Positions 1 to 7,936 of a DNA stretch of 64,000 nt are shown here, in pieces. Location: contig JAHQWG010000028.1 in assembly GCA_029856045.1 (NCBI GenBank), positions 266,547-330,546 on the forward strand. Direction: 5' to 3'. The stretch comes from Promethearchaeia archaeon. Lineage in GTDB: Archaea > Asgardarchaeota > Lokiarchaeia > Sigyniarchaeales > SOKP01. The position numbers were made by a program, and so were the translations under genes. Under the pieces are notes generated by a model, which had not been told where the DNA came from, made no database searches, and saw nothing but the letters and a program-made list of their open reading frames with translations. Numbering within the stretch: position 1 is the first letter of the stretch; each line of letters starts with the position of its first letter.

Positions 1-345
1 AATATTATTTTTTGTTCGCACTATAGCACTTACTACACGAACCACTTCATCTCTTTTTACATTCAAAGTCACGCACGAAATAGGATTTATAGATCTCCCC
101 TTTCGAGGGTCAAAATTATCTTTATTTTTTACAAGTACAAAAGTTAGATAACCATTTAAAGAGGGAAAATAGAATTCAACTTCTTGTCCCTCTCTTTTGC
201 CAATTTTATTAAAAGGTTCATTGAATCCATATATTTCGATTAAAAGTTTAGCTAACCTTGCAATATTAAGTAATTTTGTTTCATTTATTAAGTCATGGGC
301 TTTTTTTTCCCGATTTAAAATATGGGTATCATTTTTTTCAATCAT
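1..345 (-). CDS. Partial hypothetical protein, C-terminus off the left edge
   Basis: Only the first 115 residues are visible; the frame is open from an ATG whose first base is 345 to the window edge. The start is a charged, helical stretch, followed by an alternating beta-type region (about residues 45-110) with basic residues near the end. I see no catalytic motif, signal peptide or membrane segment. The region upstream of 345 is very A+T rich and could hold the promoter shared with the divergent ACT gene at 618. I do not recognise the family; the codon pattern and the absence of stops support a real gene, but the function is unknown. Confidence 0.55.
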   Translation of the reverse strand, partial: MIEKNDTHILNREKKAHDLINETKLLNIARLAKLLIEIYGFNEPFNKIGKREGQEVEFYFPSLNGYLTFVLVKNKDNFDPRKGRSINPISCVTLNVKRDEVVRVVSAIVRTKNNI

Positions 346-617
346 TTAATCATCACGATATAGGATTAATAATATCTTTATAAATTTGGTTTGTGATCAT
401 TTATTTTAACTTGTTCTTTTTTTATAAAAAATTAATTATTGATGTAAAGTGTTTTTGATTTTAATTAATTTTTATATTTCAATAATCAATTTTAAAAAAG
501 AATAGAAAAAATTTTTAAAATATTGTCACTTATTTTTCAGAATAGGTTATATCATTTCGTGAGTAAAGTTAAAAAAGTAAGGAATAAAAGAATTAAAGAT
601 TTATTGGAGATATAAAA

Positions 618-1031
618 ATGATAAAACAAATTTCAATATTTTTACCAAATCACCCTGGTGTTTTAGTGGAGTTAACAAAATTATTAACGGATAATTCCAT
701 TAATTTGAGAGCTCTCACGATCTCAGAAACTACGGATTACGGTATTTTAAAGATAATAGTGGACAAAACTAGTGAATGTATTCAGATTTTAGAAAGGGAA
801 AGTTATTTAACGGCAGTGACAGAAGTTATTGCAATAGAGATTCCAGATAAACCAGGTTCTCTACATGAAGTCATAAAATTATTGGGAGAAAATGAGACCA
901 ATATCGATTATTTGTATTCCACAATTGTTAAAAATGGTGCAGTTATAATTCTTAGAGTTTCTGACAATAAAAAAGTAATTGAGTTATTAAAGAGTAAAAA
1001 TATTAAAGTACTCGATAAAACTGATTTTTGA
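618..1031 (+). CDS. Tandem ACT-domain protein
   Basis: A 137-residue protein made of two ACT modules, about residues 3-66 and 70-137. Both start with the typical strand followed by an N/D-x-P-G turn (PNHPGVL near residue 10, PDKPGSL near residue 77), which in this family forms the small-molecule (usually amino-acid) binding edge. Proteins of this size consisting only of two ACT domains are known in archaea and are thought to be amino-acid sensors or regulatory subunits, with no enzyme activity of their own. The ATG at 618 is preceded by GGAG with suitable spacing. The last 16 codons have a decayed second copy at 1111-1164. The ligand cannot be read from the sequence. Confidence 0.85.
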   Translation: MIKQISIFLPNHPGVLVELTKLLTDNSINLRALTISETTDYGILKIIVDKTSECIQILERESYLTAVTEVIAIEIPDKPGSLHEVIKLLGENETNIDYLYSTIVKNGAVIILRVSDNKKVIELLKSKNIKVLDKTDF

Positions 1032-1036
1032 ATATT

Positions 1037-1114
1037 TTAGTTTAAAACAGCATTATTTCCTTCCTTCTTGAGATAACCTAAAAAACATACATTATTAGAA
1101 AATTTATAAAATTG
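1037..1114 (-). pseudogene. Relic of the helicase 3' end
   Basis: Read on the minus strand this stretch encodes a peptide ending CFLGYLKKEGNNAVLN and a stop. It matches the last residues of the helicase at 7937-10099, which ends CYLGYLKKKGNNVILN and a stop. The match begins about ten residues earlier (QFYKFSNNV against KFYQFFNSA) and stops abruptly where the ACT-tail relic begins. It has no start and no helicase core, so it is a dead terminal fragment, not a gene. Confidence 0.75.
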
Positions 1115-1164
1115 ATTTGCTAAAGAGTAAAAATATTAAAAAAATAGATAAAAGCGATATTTAA
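1111..1164 (+). pseudogene. Relic of the ACT gene 3' end
   Basis: This stretch reads IDLLKSKNIKKIDKSDI and a stop, against VIELLKSKNIKVLDKTDF and a stop at the end of the intact ACT gene (978-1031). The DNA is also clearly similar. It abuts the helicase-tail relic and is followed at about 1166-1185 by a spacer resembling the bases just outside the true helicase stop (about 7918-7938). It is a truncated duplicate without a start. Confidence 0.75.
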
Positions 1165-1194
1165 ATTTTTAATTTGCATTTTTGAAATATGAGA

Positions 1195-1665
1195 TTAATA
1201 TCTAATTCTATTTCTATTTGGATCTCTAAGTTTATCCTTATTTCCTCTCTCCTTATGTGATATATAAAGTCCCATCATTCCACCAACCAGTATGCCAATA
1301 ATTGTAGCTACAATAAAGATTTCGAAAAATAAACTAAGAGTTAAATAAAAATCGAAGCCGGCGTTCGGTAAAACAAATACAAAGAAAAGAAATATTATTA
1401 TTGAAATTACAGATAAAAGTGCTCCGAAAAATCCTACAATGAACCCTATGTGAATGGGATTATCACCTACTTTTCGAGCTTTTAATGCTAAAATCACCCC
1501 AACGATAGCTCCAAATAAAACATGGAGATCTCCTAAAAAAAAAAGAGAAATTGGATTAATTAGATAAGCAATAAATGCAATCAAATCGAAAATGATAATT
1601 CCGGAAAAGACATTGTGTTCTTTAGATTTTTCATATAGATCTTGAATAAATGGAATTTTTGGCAC
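1195..1665 (-). CDS. Small four-helix membrane protein
   Basis: A 156-residue hydrophobic protein with about four transmembrane segments (near residues 20-40, 45-62, 72-100 and 105-130) and a short basic, arginine/asparagine-rich C-terminal tail. No catalytic motif or recognised family signature is visible; small glycine-rich integral membrane proteins of this kind are common hypothetical proteins. It lies just downstream, on the same strand, of the ABC transporter ATPase gene (28-base gap), so it may be the last gene of that transcript. The start ATG at 1665 gives a short amphipathic N-terminus before the first membrane helix. Function unknown. Confidence 0.6.
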   Translation of the reverse strand: MPKIPFIQDLYEKSKEHNVFSGIIIFDLIAFIAYLINPISLFFLGDLHVLFGAIVGVILALKARKVGDNPIHIGFIVGFFGALLSVISIIIFLFFVFVLPNAGFDFYLTLSLFFEIFIVATIIGILVGGMMGLYISHKERGNKDKLRDPNRNRIRY

Positions 1666-1693
1666 CCATCTTGAATAATTACTTTCAATCGTT

Positions 1694-2797
1694 TTATGAA
1701 GGAAAGTGAATAAGATTCATTTCCGTTTCACTGTCAAAAACATGAATTTGATCTGGAGAGAAAGATATATATGCAATATCACCCATTCGTCCAGGATAAA
1801 ATCCAGGTGTAACCGCCATAGCGGAAATTTTATCAGGAAATTCGTAAGTAATAATCGTTTCTGCACCAAGATATTCAATAACAGTAATTTCAACTTTGTA
1901 TGAATCTTGATGAGTTTGAGTTGTAACCTTTATGTGTTCAGGTCGAATACCTAAAATCAAATTTTCAAAACTTGCTTTAACTAGCTTGTTAGCAATATCT
2001 TCAGGTAATGGATACTTCTGTTCTCCAAAAATGAGCATATTCCCATTTTTTTGATCAAACTTTGTATCAATGAAATTCATAGTGGGAGAACCAATAAACC
2101 CAGCAACAAAGAGGTTAATAGGACAATTATATACTTCAGAAGGTGTCCCTAGTTGTTGAATACGACCATCAAAAAGAATAGCAATTCGATCTGCCATTGA
2201 CATAGCCTCAACTTGATCATGAGTCACATAAACTAGAGTTATTCCAAGTCTTTTTTGAAGTTTGATTATCTCACCCCGCATTTGAGTTCGTAATTTAGCA
2301 TCAAGATTACTCAAAGGCTCATCAAAAAGAAACGCGGTTGGGTTACGCACCATACATCTCCCTAGAGCAACTCGTTGTCGTTGGCCCCCACTTAGTTCTT
2401 TAGGTTTACGATCCAATAATTCCGAGATTCCAAGGATTTCTGCTGCTACCTTTACCCTCTTGTCAATGATACGTTTATCAGTTTTAGATAATTTTAAAGA
2501 AAAACTCAGATTATCTCTGACATTCATGTGGGGGTATAATGCATAACTTTGAAATACCATCGCAACCTTTCTCTCTTTGGGCGGTAGATAAGATACATCA
2601 ATATTATTAAACAAAATTCGACCATTAGTTACATATTCTAATCCAGCAATGATATTCAAGCATGTTGATTTACCACAACCCGAAGGTCCTACTAGAACTA
2701 AAAATTCTTTGTCCTGAATTTCAAGATCAATATCCTTTAAAACGTGGACATCTGGACTAAAAATTTTATTTACTTTTTCTAAAATTATATTAACCAT
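1694..2797 (-). CDS. Sugar ABC transporter ATP-binding protein (MalK/UgpC type)
   Basis: A 367-residue ATPase that would power uptake through the double permease encoded just upstream. Visible motifs are Walker A GPSGCGKST (about residues 38-46), the signature LSGGQRQRVALGR (about 135-147), Walker B with DEPLSNLD (about 159-166) and the switch histidine in VTHDQ (about 192). The last 130 residues form the OB-fold/TOBE regulatory region of the MalK/MsmX/UgpC group, including the IRPEHI stretch. Length is typical for the family. The ATG is preceded by GAGG at good distance and lies only 23 bases after the permease stop, so it is the third gene of a binding protein-permease-ATPase operon. The substrate is inferred to be a disaccharide from the neighbouring TreT. 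Confidence 0.95.
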   Translation of the reverse strand: MVNIILEKVNKIFSPDVHVLKDIDLEIQDKEFLVLVGPSGCGKSTCLNIIAGLEYVTNGRILFNNIDVSYLPPKERKVAMVFQSYALYPHMNVRDNLSFSLKLSKTDKRIIDKRVKVAAEILGISELLDRKPKELSGGQRQRVALGRCMVRNPTAFLFDEPLSNLDAKLRTQMRGEIIKLQKRLGITLVYVTHDQVEAMSMADRIAILFDGRIQQLGTPSEVYNCPINLFVAGFIGSPTMNFIDTKFDQKNGNMLIFGEQKYPLPEDIANKLVKASFENLILGIRPEHIKVTTQTHQDSYKVEITVIEYLGAETIITYEFPDKISAMAVTPGFYPGRMGDIAYISFSPDQIHVFDSETEMNLIHFPS

Positions 2798-2820
2798 TTT
2801 AATAACCTCTTTTATTTTGT

Positions 2821-4836
2821 TTATCCTTTAACAGCACCACTTGTAATTCCACTTATTATTTTATTTTGAAATATTAATACAATAATTACTAGTGGAACAG
2901 TAGCGATAGAAGTTGCAGCCATAAGAGCTAAATCAGTATTCCAATCAGCTTGAAGAAGGGGGCTTCGAACAAAACGTAAAATCGCTCTTGGTACAGTATG
3001 ATTAATATCTGACGTTAACCATATTTGAGCAAAAAGAAGCTCGTTCCAAGAGGCAATAAACACTAAAATTGAGCATGTAAAAATCCCTGGAACAGTTAGT
3101 GGAAGAATAATTTTGCGGAAAATTTGAAAATTTGATGCTCCATCAACTTTTGCTGCATGCCATAAATCTTCAGGTATTTCCTTAAAGAAAGCTTGCAGGA
3201 CAAAAACAGCTAAAGGTAAATTAAATGCAGCATATGGTAGCACAAGGCCCAAAATATTATTTCGAAAATCTAAAAACGGGAAAATTTTTGCAATAGATGC
3301 CATTTGAATATAAAAGGGGATGGCTATCATTAAAGGTGGCAGACTTGTCATAAAAAAAATGAAAGAACCTAACGTTGGTTTTAGTCGGAAATTGAACTTC
3401 GCTAAAGCATAAGCTATAAAGGAACCAATAAAAATAACCACCAACACTGTTAAACCTGAAAGAATGAAACTATTAAGTAATGCATGATCAAAAGAGACTC
3501 CAGTAAATTCAGAAGTTTGAAAAACAACTTCATATGATCTTAAATTAAAAACTTTGGGGAATAATTCAAATCCCGTTTGAGTAATATATGGGTCTCTGAA
3601 TGATCGTAATATTATCCATATAAAGGGAGATGCACAAAAAAGACACATCATAATGGTTATTAAATATAAAACACCTTTTTTTAAGAGAAGCTTCCTTTTA
3701 AACCACGCCATTTTCGATTCAGAGAGTTCTAAAATGCTCGATTCTGATTCAATTTCTATATCCTCTATGACTAATTCCGTAAGATCTTCCTTCCTTTTGA
3801 AGAATTTTTGAAATCTTGATTTAGACTTAATAGAAATAGATTTTTCTCTCCTGGTAAGTTTTAATATAATTACTGCAAATAATAAAATGAATAAAAATAA
3901 CATAACGGTGACTGCTGCAGATAACCCCCATCTACTTGCAAACCATAAATTAACAGCTTGGGAAGTCATTGAATCAACACTTTTATCATTAAAAACTACA
4001 TTTAGATCATAAACCCTAAGAGCATCCATCATTCGAAAGATTAAAGCAACTCCAACGCCTGGTTTAATCAAAGGCCAGGTTATATACCTGAATTTTTGCC
4101 AAGCAGTTGCCCCTTCAACATCCGCAGATTTATAAAGGTCTTCTGAAACAATTTGTAAAGCTGCAAGTATCAAGAGTGTAAAAAAGGGGGTCGTTTTCCA
4201 CACATCAATTGCAATTATTGTAAACATTGTCATTTTTATAGGAAGAAAATCGATAAATGGTTCAAATGGAATAAGGATTGGTAATTCGAATAGAATTAAC
4301 GCATCAGGTCCATAAAAATCAATAGGACGAATTGAAAGTAGTTCAAGAATATTATTAATTAACCCCCATGTAGGGGCTGGCGAGAATATTTCAAAACGGA
4401 AAATAGTTGATGAGGCAACAGTTGGAAGTGCCCAAGGGATCAAAAGTGTTGCTCTAGCTATTCCTCGACCTCGGAATTGTTTGTTCAAGATTTGAGCAAA
4501 AATTAGACCTAAAATGAATTCAATAAATAAGGACACTACGGAAAAGAAAATGGTTTGATAAGTATCTTGCCAAAAATCACGAGTATTATAATTGCCATAT
4601 GTTAAAAGTTCGTAATAATTTGTAATAGAAAAAGCTGAACCAAAGTATCCAGTAGTTCCACTACTATTCGTGAAACTAATAAAAACCCCAATAATAATGG
4701 GTAAGAAAATAGCTAGACTAAATACAAGTAATGCTGGTATAATTAAAGTGATGATAAATTTTGTATCAGTTGGAGGCTTCTCTTCAGTTTGTGAAAAATC
4801 GAAGATAATAGAATTTTTTTGAAAACTTTGTTCCAT
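2821..4836 (-). CDS. Fused double permease of a sugar ABC transporter (MalF-MalG type)
   Basis: One 671-residue polypeptide contains two complete binding-protein-dependent permeases that are usually separate. The first half (about residues 25-330) resembles MalF/UgpA and carries the ATPase-contact EAA loop ADVEGATAWQKFRYITWPL near residues 236-258. A charged hydrophilic linker (about 330-385) follows, then a MalG/UgpE-like half with its EAA loop AAKVDGASNFQIFRKIILPL near 560-583. Each half has about six membrane helices. No internal stop or start separates them, so the fusion seems genuine. GAGG lies before the ATG at 4836. It sits between the binding-protein gene and the ATPase gene on the same strand. 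Confidence 0.93.
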   Translation of the reverse strand: MEQSFQKNSIIFDFSQTEEKPPTDTKFIITLIIPALLVFSLAIFLPIIIGVFISFTNSSGTTGYFGSAFSITNYYELLTYGNYNTRDFWQDTYQTIFFSVVSLFIEFILGLIFAQILNKQFRGRGIARATLLIPWALPTVASSTIFRFEIFSPAPTWGLINNILELLSIRPIDFYGPDALILFELPILIPFEPFIDFLPIKMTMFTIIAIDVWKTTPFFTLLILAALQIVSEDLYKSADVEGATAWQKFRYITWPLIKPGVGVALIFRMMDALRVYDLNVVFNDKSVDSMTSQAVNLWFASRWGLSAAVTVMLFLFILLFAVIILKLTRREKSISIKSKSRFQKFFKRKEDLTELVIEDIEIESESSILELSESKMAWFKRKLLLKKGVLYLITIMMCLFCASPFIWIILRSFRDPYITQTGFELFPKVFNLRSYEVVFQTSEFTGVSFDHALLNSFILSGLTVLVVIFIGSFIAYALAKFNFRLKPTLGSFIFFMTSLPPLMIAIPFYIQMASIAKIFPFLDFRNNILGLVLPYAAFNLPLAVFVLQAFFKEIPEDLWHAAKVDGASNFQIFRKIILPLTVPGIFTCSILVFIASWNELLFAQIWLTSDINHTVPRAILRFVRSPLLQADWNTDLALMAATSIATVPLVIIVLIFQNKIISGITSGAVKG

Positions 4837-4938
4837 TATTAACCTCTCTTATAAGAATGATTTTATTTGGCAAAATATTAAATCGATTAAAAAAAAAAAT
4901 ATATAATTATTTTTTTAATTTTTTTTTGCTTATATTTA

Positions 4939-6387
4939 TTATTTTTTCCTCTTCTTCTTATAAATTGCTATAGTTGCAAGTGTTCCTGCTATAGTAAATA
5001 GTAAGATAGTGATATCAAATCCAGGAATTTCAGATACTACTCCAAGAACTTCATTTACATCGGTTTCCATCTCTGCTAATCCTTCAGCGGGAGTTTTAAC
5101 GCAACCAATTATGTCGGCAAATTTATCTGCGATTTGGGTTGACATTAATGAATATTTTGGAGTGACTGGTCTTGCAAGTGTTAAGGGAAGCTGAGTTTTT
5201 ACACCCGTTATCCACTCCCAACCCGTTGGAGGACTATCATAAACGGATTTTAATGCTGGAAAATTAGAATCACCTGTGAGCTCATATTCTTGTGCAACTG
5301 TATCACCAAGGAATTTTATTAGATTAAGTGCTTCTGTTTGATGTGTACTAGTTTTAGGAATAGTTAAAATCGCACCACCTACAACTGATGATTTTTCACC
5401 TGTTGCACCTGTGAAAGTCGGGAGTGGGGCAACCCCAAACTGAATGTAATTACCACCAGCATCAGTTGCATTCAAGGGTGATGATGTTGCTGATGCACTA
5501 TAACCAAATGTCCACTGTCGCATAAAGATAGCATTACCCGCAGTCCATGCACCCACCGAAGATCCTTCATCCATAACAAGTCCTTCACGAGGGATAATAT
5601 AATCTGTATCTTGAACTCCAGTATATCTTGGGGCAATTAATGCCTTTAAAAATGTCATTGCTTCAACAACTTTGGTTTGATCTAAATTTACAGTATCGTC
5701 ATCGACCATTATATTAGTAACGCCATTACTACCAATCCATTCAAAGAAATTGCATACTCCACCTTCATAAGCATCAAGTTGAGTAACATATCCTACTAAA
5801 TCTGCATTTAATGCTTGTTCACTTGCATTACCCAATATTGCATTGGCTGTCGTGTTTAATTCAGCCCAAGTATCGAAATCTGCCGTAGTAAAGCCATTTC
5901 TGGTTATAAGATCTTTCCTATAGAATAACAAACCTAAATTCATGAAATAAGGGTACGCCCAGATTTTACCTTTATAAGTACACGCTGTTACCATACCTTC
6001 GACATAATCATCCATTTCATTTGCGTCTAAAAGACTAGTTAAATCAACGACCCAATTATTTTCAGCGAATTGAGCCATCCAAGGAGGATCTACACCCATT
6101 ACATCGAATTCAGTACTTCCTGCAGTCATTTGGGCTACTAGATAAACAAGTTGATCATCAGCACGGGTTCCAGAAGCGATTACTTCCACAGAATCTACTC
6201 CTGTTCCGAGAGCAGATGCCAAAAAATCAGCCTTAACACCATCAATCAATGGTTTTTGTTGGTCAGTCACGATAATTTTCAAAGCCACACCATTAGCCTT
6301 GACAGGCATTGGTATAAAAGCAAACAAGAACATCGATAGAAATACAACTAGCAAAATAATTGCTTTTTTATTTATGGTTTTTTTCAT
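4939..6387 (-). CDS. Membrane-anchored sugar-binding protein of the ABC transporter
   Basis: A 482-residue family-1 extracellular solute-binding protein, the likely receptor for the fused permease. It has a Sec-type signal segment (about residues 9-31, with a basic start and cleavage probably after the alanine of VKA). The mature lobes carry a sugar-binding-type aromatic and acidic pattern such as FDVMGVDPPW near residue 96. Unlike lipoprotein versions it ends in a hydrophobic helix (about 456-474) and a KKKRKK tail, so it is probably anchored in the archaeal membrane by its C-terminus. It is the first gene of the operon and divergent from the TreT-like gene, which suggests trehalose/maltose-type substrates as in the Thermococcus TMBP system. 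Confidence 0.9.
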   Translation of the reverse strand: MKKTINKKAIILLVVFLSMFLFAFIPMPVKANGVALKIIVTDQQKPLIDGVKADFLASALGTGVDSVEVIASGTRADDQLVYLVAQMTAGSTEFDVMGVDPPWMAQFAENNWVVDLTSLLDANEMDDYVEGMVTACTYKGKIWAYPYFMNLGLLFYRKDLITRNGFTTADFDTWAELNTTANAILGNASEQALNADLVGYVTQLDAYEGGVCNFFEWIGSNGVTNIMVDDDTVNLDQTKVVEAMTFLKALIAPRYTGVQDTDYIIPREGLVMDEGSSVGAWTAGNAIFMRQWTFGYSASATSSPLNATDAGGNYIQFGVAPLPTFTGATGEKSSVVGGAILTIPKTSTHQTEALNLIKFLGDTVAQEYELTGDSNFPALKSVYDSPPTGWEWITGVKTQLPLTLARPVTPKYSLMSTQIADKFADIIGCVKTPAEGLAEMETDVNEVLGVVSEIPGFDITILLFTIAGTLATIAIYKKKRKK

Positions 6388-6440
6388 ATTTTTTTGTCAC
6401 TTTTTTTTAGATATTAGGAGTAAAATTTGAATTTTTCTAA

Positions 6441-6449
6441 TTTTATAAA
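6441..6449 (-). promoter_or_regulatory. Possible TATA box for the transporter operon
   Basis: On the minus strand this reads GTTTATAAAA, about 55-60 bases before the binding-protein ATG. That is a plausible distance for an archaeal TATA box plus a short leader. It sits directly beside the inverted repeat at 6459-6476. The assignment is by position and base content only. Confidence 0.45.
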
Positions 6450-6458
6450 CATAGAAAA

Positions 6459-6476
6459 ATCATAGAAAGCTATGAT
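6459..6476. promoter_or_regulatory. Inverted repeat, probable operator of the sugar transporter
   Basis: Perfect seven-base arms ATCATAG and CTATGAT are separated by AAAG. One arm overlaps a nearby direct repeat of CATAGAAA (6450-6457 and 6461-6468). The element lies in the divergent promoter region between the binding protein and the TreT-like gene, just upstream of the proposed TATA/BRE of the transporter. This is where archaeal sugar regulators of the TrmB kind bind in other species; no such regulator gene is visible in the window. Confidence 0.45.
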
Positions 6477-6627
6477 ATATTTATTTAAAAATTTTTGCAA
6501 CATTTTTGATTTTTACGTAAAAGTATAAATTTATTAAGTTTAAATCACAAAATAAAAATTTAAAGCAATAAAATTATAAAAAATTATTATAAAAAAGTTG
6601 TAATAAGTAAAAGGGTGTTCTAATTAA

Positions 6628-7848
6628 ATGAAAAAAAAAAATAATTCAATATTAGAAAAATATCAACGCCTTCTAGGAAAAAAAAAAATCAATTCACTAC
6701 GAAAAAAAGCAATAAATTTCGAACAAAAAACAGTGTTACATATTAATTCAACCAAGTTTGGTGGCGGCGTCGCAGAGATTTTGAATAATATGATCCCAAT
6801 GATGAGGGAACTCAAGATAGATGCTGAATGGAAAGTATTTTCTGCACCTAAAAGTTTCTTTGAAATTTCAAAGAAGATGCATAATGCATTACAAGGGAAT
6901 ATGTCTATTAATTTCTCGGAAGATGAAATTTCTGCCTTTCTTGAACAAGCCAAATCAACATATGAACAAATTCATCCTAATAGTGATTTTGTAATTATTC
7001 ACGATCCTCAGCCATCTCCTGTGATAGAATACGCTCATGAGAGGAGTGGTAAGTGGATTTGGCGCTGTCATATCGATACTTCTGATCCGAATCCACAGGC
7101 TTGGAATTTGATCTCTCGGTATTTACCCAATTATGATGCACTTATTTTTACTAAGTTGGAGTATGCTAAACCCGAAATAAACAATCTAATCTATCCGATA
7201 CCACCTTCAATTGATCCATTTTCAGAAAAAAACAAAAAACTTGATAAAGAAACTGCAAATGAGATTGTGAAAAAATTTGTTCCACTTGATCGTCCTCTAA
7301 TAACTCAAGTTTCTCGGTTTGATCCTTGGAAAGATCCCTTGGGTGTCATTGACGTATTTCGAAAGGTAAGAGAAAAAATCCCAGTTCGATTAGCTTTAAT
7401 TGGGAGTTTAGCGCACGATGATCCAGAGGGAATTGAATTCTTAGAGAAAGTTAAGAACTATGCATCCAATGACCCCGAAATCCATATTCTGACTAATCTT
7501 GATGGTGTAGCTGACCTTGAAGTAAATGCTTTCCAGCATGTATCAGATATTGTTCTTCAAAAATCGCTCCGAGAAGGATTTGGATTAACTATTGCCGAAG
7601 CTCTTTGGAAAGAGACTCCAGTTATTGGAGGTAATGTAGGAGGGATTAAATTGCAGATTGAAAATGGTATAACTGGGTTTTTAGTTAATTCTATAGATGA
7701 GACAGTTGAAAAAATACTATATCTCCTTGCCAACCCGAGTATCGCAAAAAAAATGGGTAAGAAAGGATATGAGAAAATAAAAAATGAATTTCTATTAACA
7801 CATCATCTCGAGAAATATTTAGATTTATTTAAAATCTTATCCAAATAA
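6628..7848 (+). CDS. treT: TreT-like trehalose glycosyltransferring synthase (GT4 fold)
   Basis: A 406-residue GT-B glycosyltransferase very like archaeal TreT, which reversibly makes trehalose from NDP-glucose and glucose. The N-terminal domain has the GGGVAEILNNM loop near residue 45 and the HDPQ motif near 129. The middle has VSRFDPWKDPLGV near 230-243, and the nucleotide-sugar site has SLREGFGLTIAEALWK with the family E-x7-E pattern near 314-330. Length matches characterised TreT proteins (just over 400). It is divergent from a disaccharide-type ABC transporter; in Thermococcus litoralis TreT is also encoded with the trehalose/maltose transporter, so uptake and intracellular trehalose conversion are probably linked. 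The ATG at 6628 follows GGGTG. Confidence 0.88.
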   Translation: MKKKNNSILEKYQRLLGKKKINSLRKKAINFEQKTVLHINSTKFGGGVAEILNNMIPMMRELKIDAEWKVFSAPKSFFEISKKMHNALQGNMSINFSEDEISAFLEQAKSTYEQIHPNSDFVIIHDPQPSPVIEYAHERSGKWIWRCHIDTSDPNPQAWNLISRYLPNYDALIFTKLEYAKPEINNLIYPIPPSIDPFSEKNKKLDKETANEIVKKFVPLDRPLITQVSRFDPWKDPLGVIDVFRKVREKIPVRLALIGSLAHDDPEGIEFLEKVKNYASNDPEIHILTNLDGVADLEVNAFQHVSDIVLQKSLREGFGLTIAEALWKETPVIGGNVGGIKLQIENGITGFLVNSIDETVEKILYLLANPSIAKKMGKKGYEKIKNEFLLTHHLEKYLDLFKILSK

Positions 7849-7936
7849 AAAAATAACTCTCAATATTTCTTTTTTTTAAACCCAATATAAAAATTTCTAA
7901 TTTAGAATATTTCTTGGATTAAAATTGCATTTTCAT

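Noticed and set aside
1706-1903. Plus-strand frame over the ABC ATPase gene
   Set aside because: Antisense shadow of a clear MalK-type gene.
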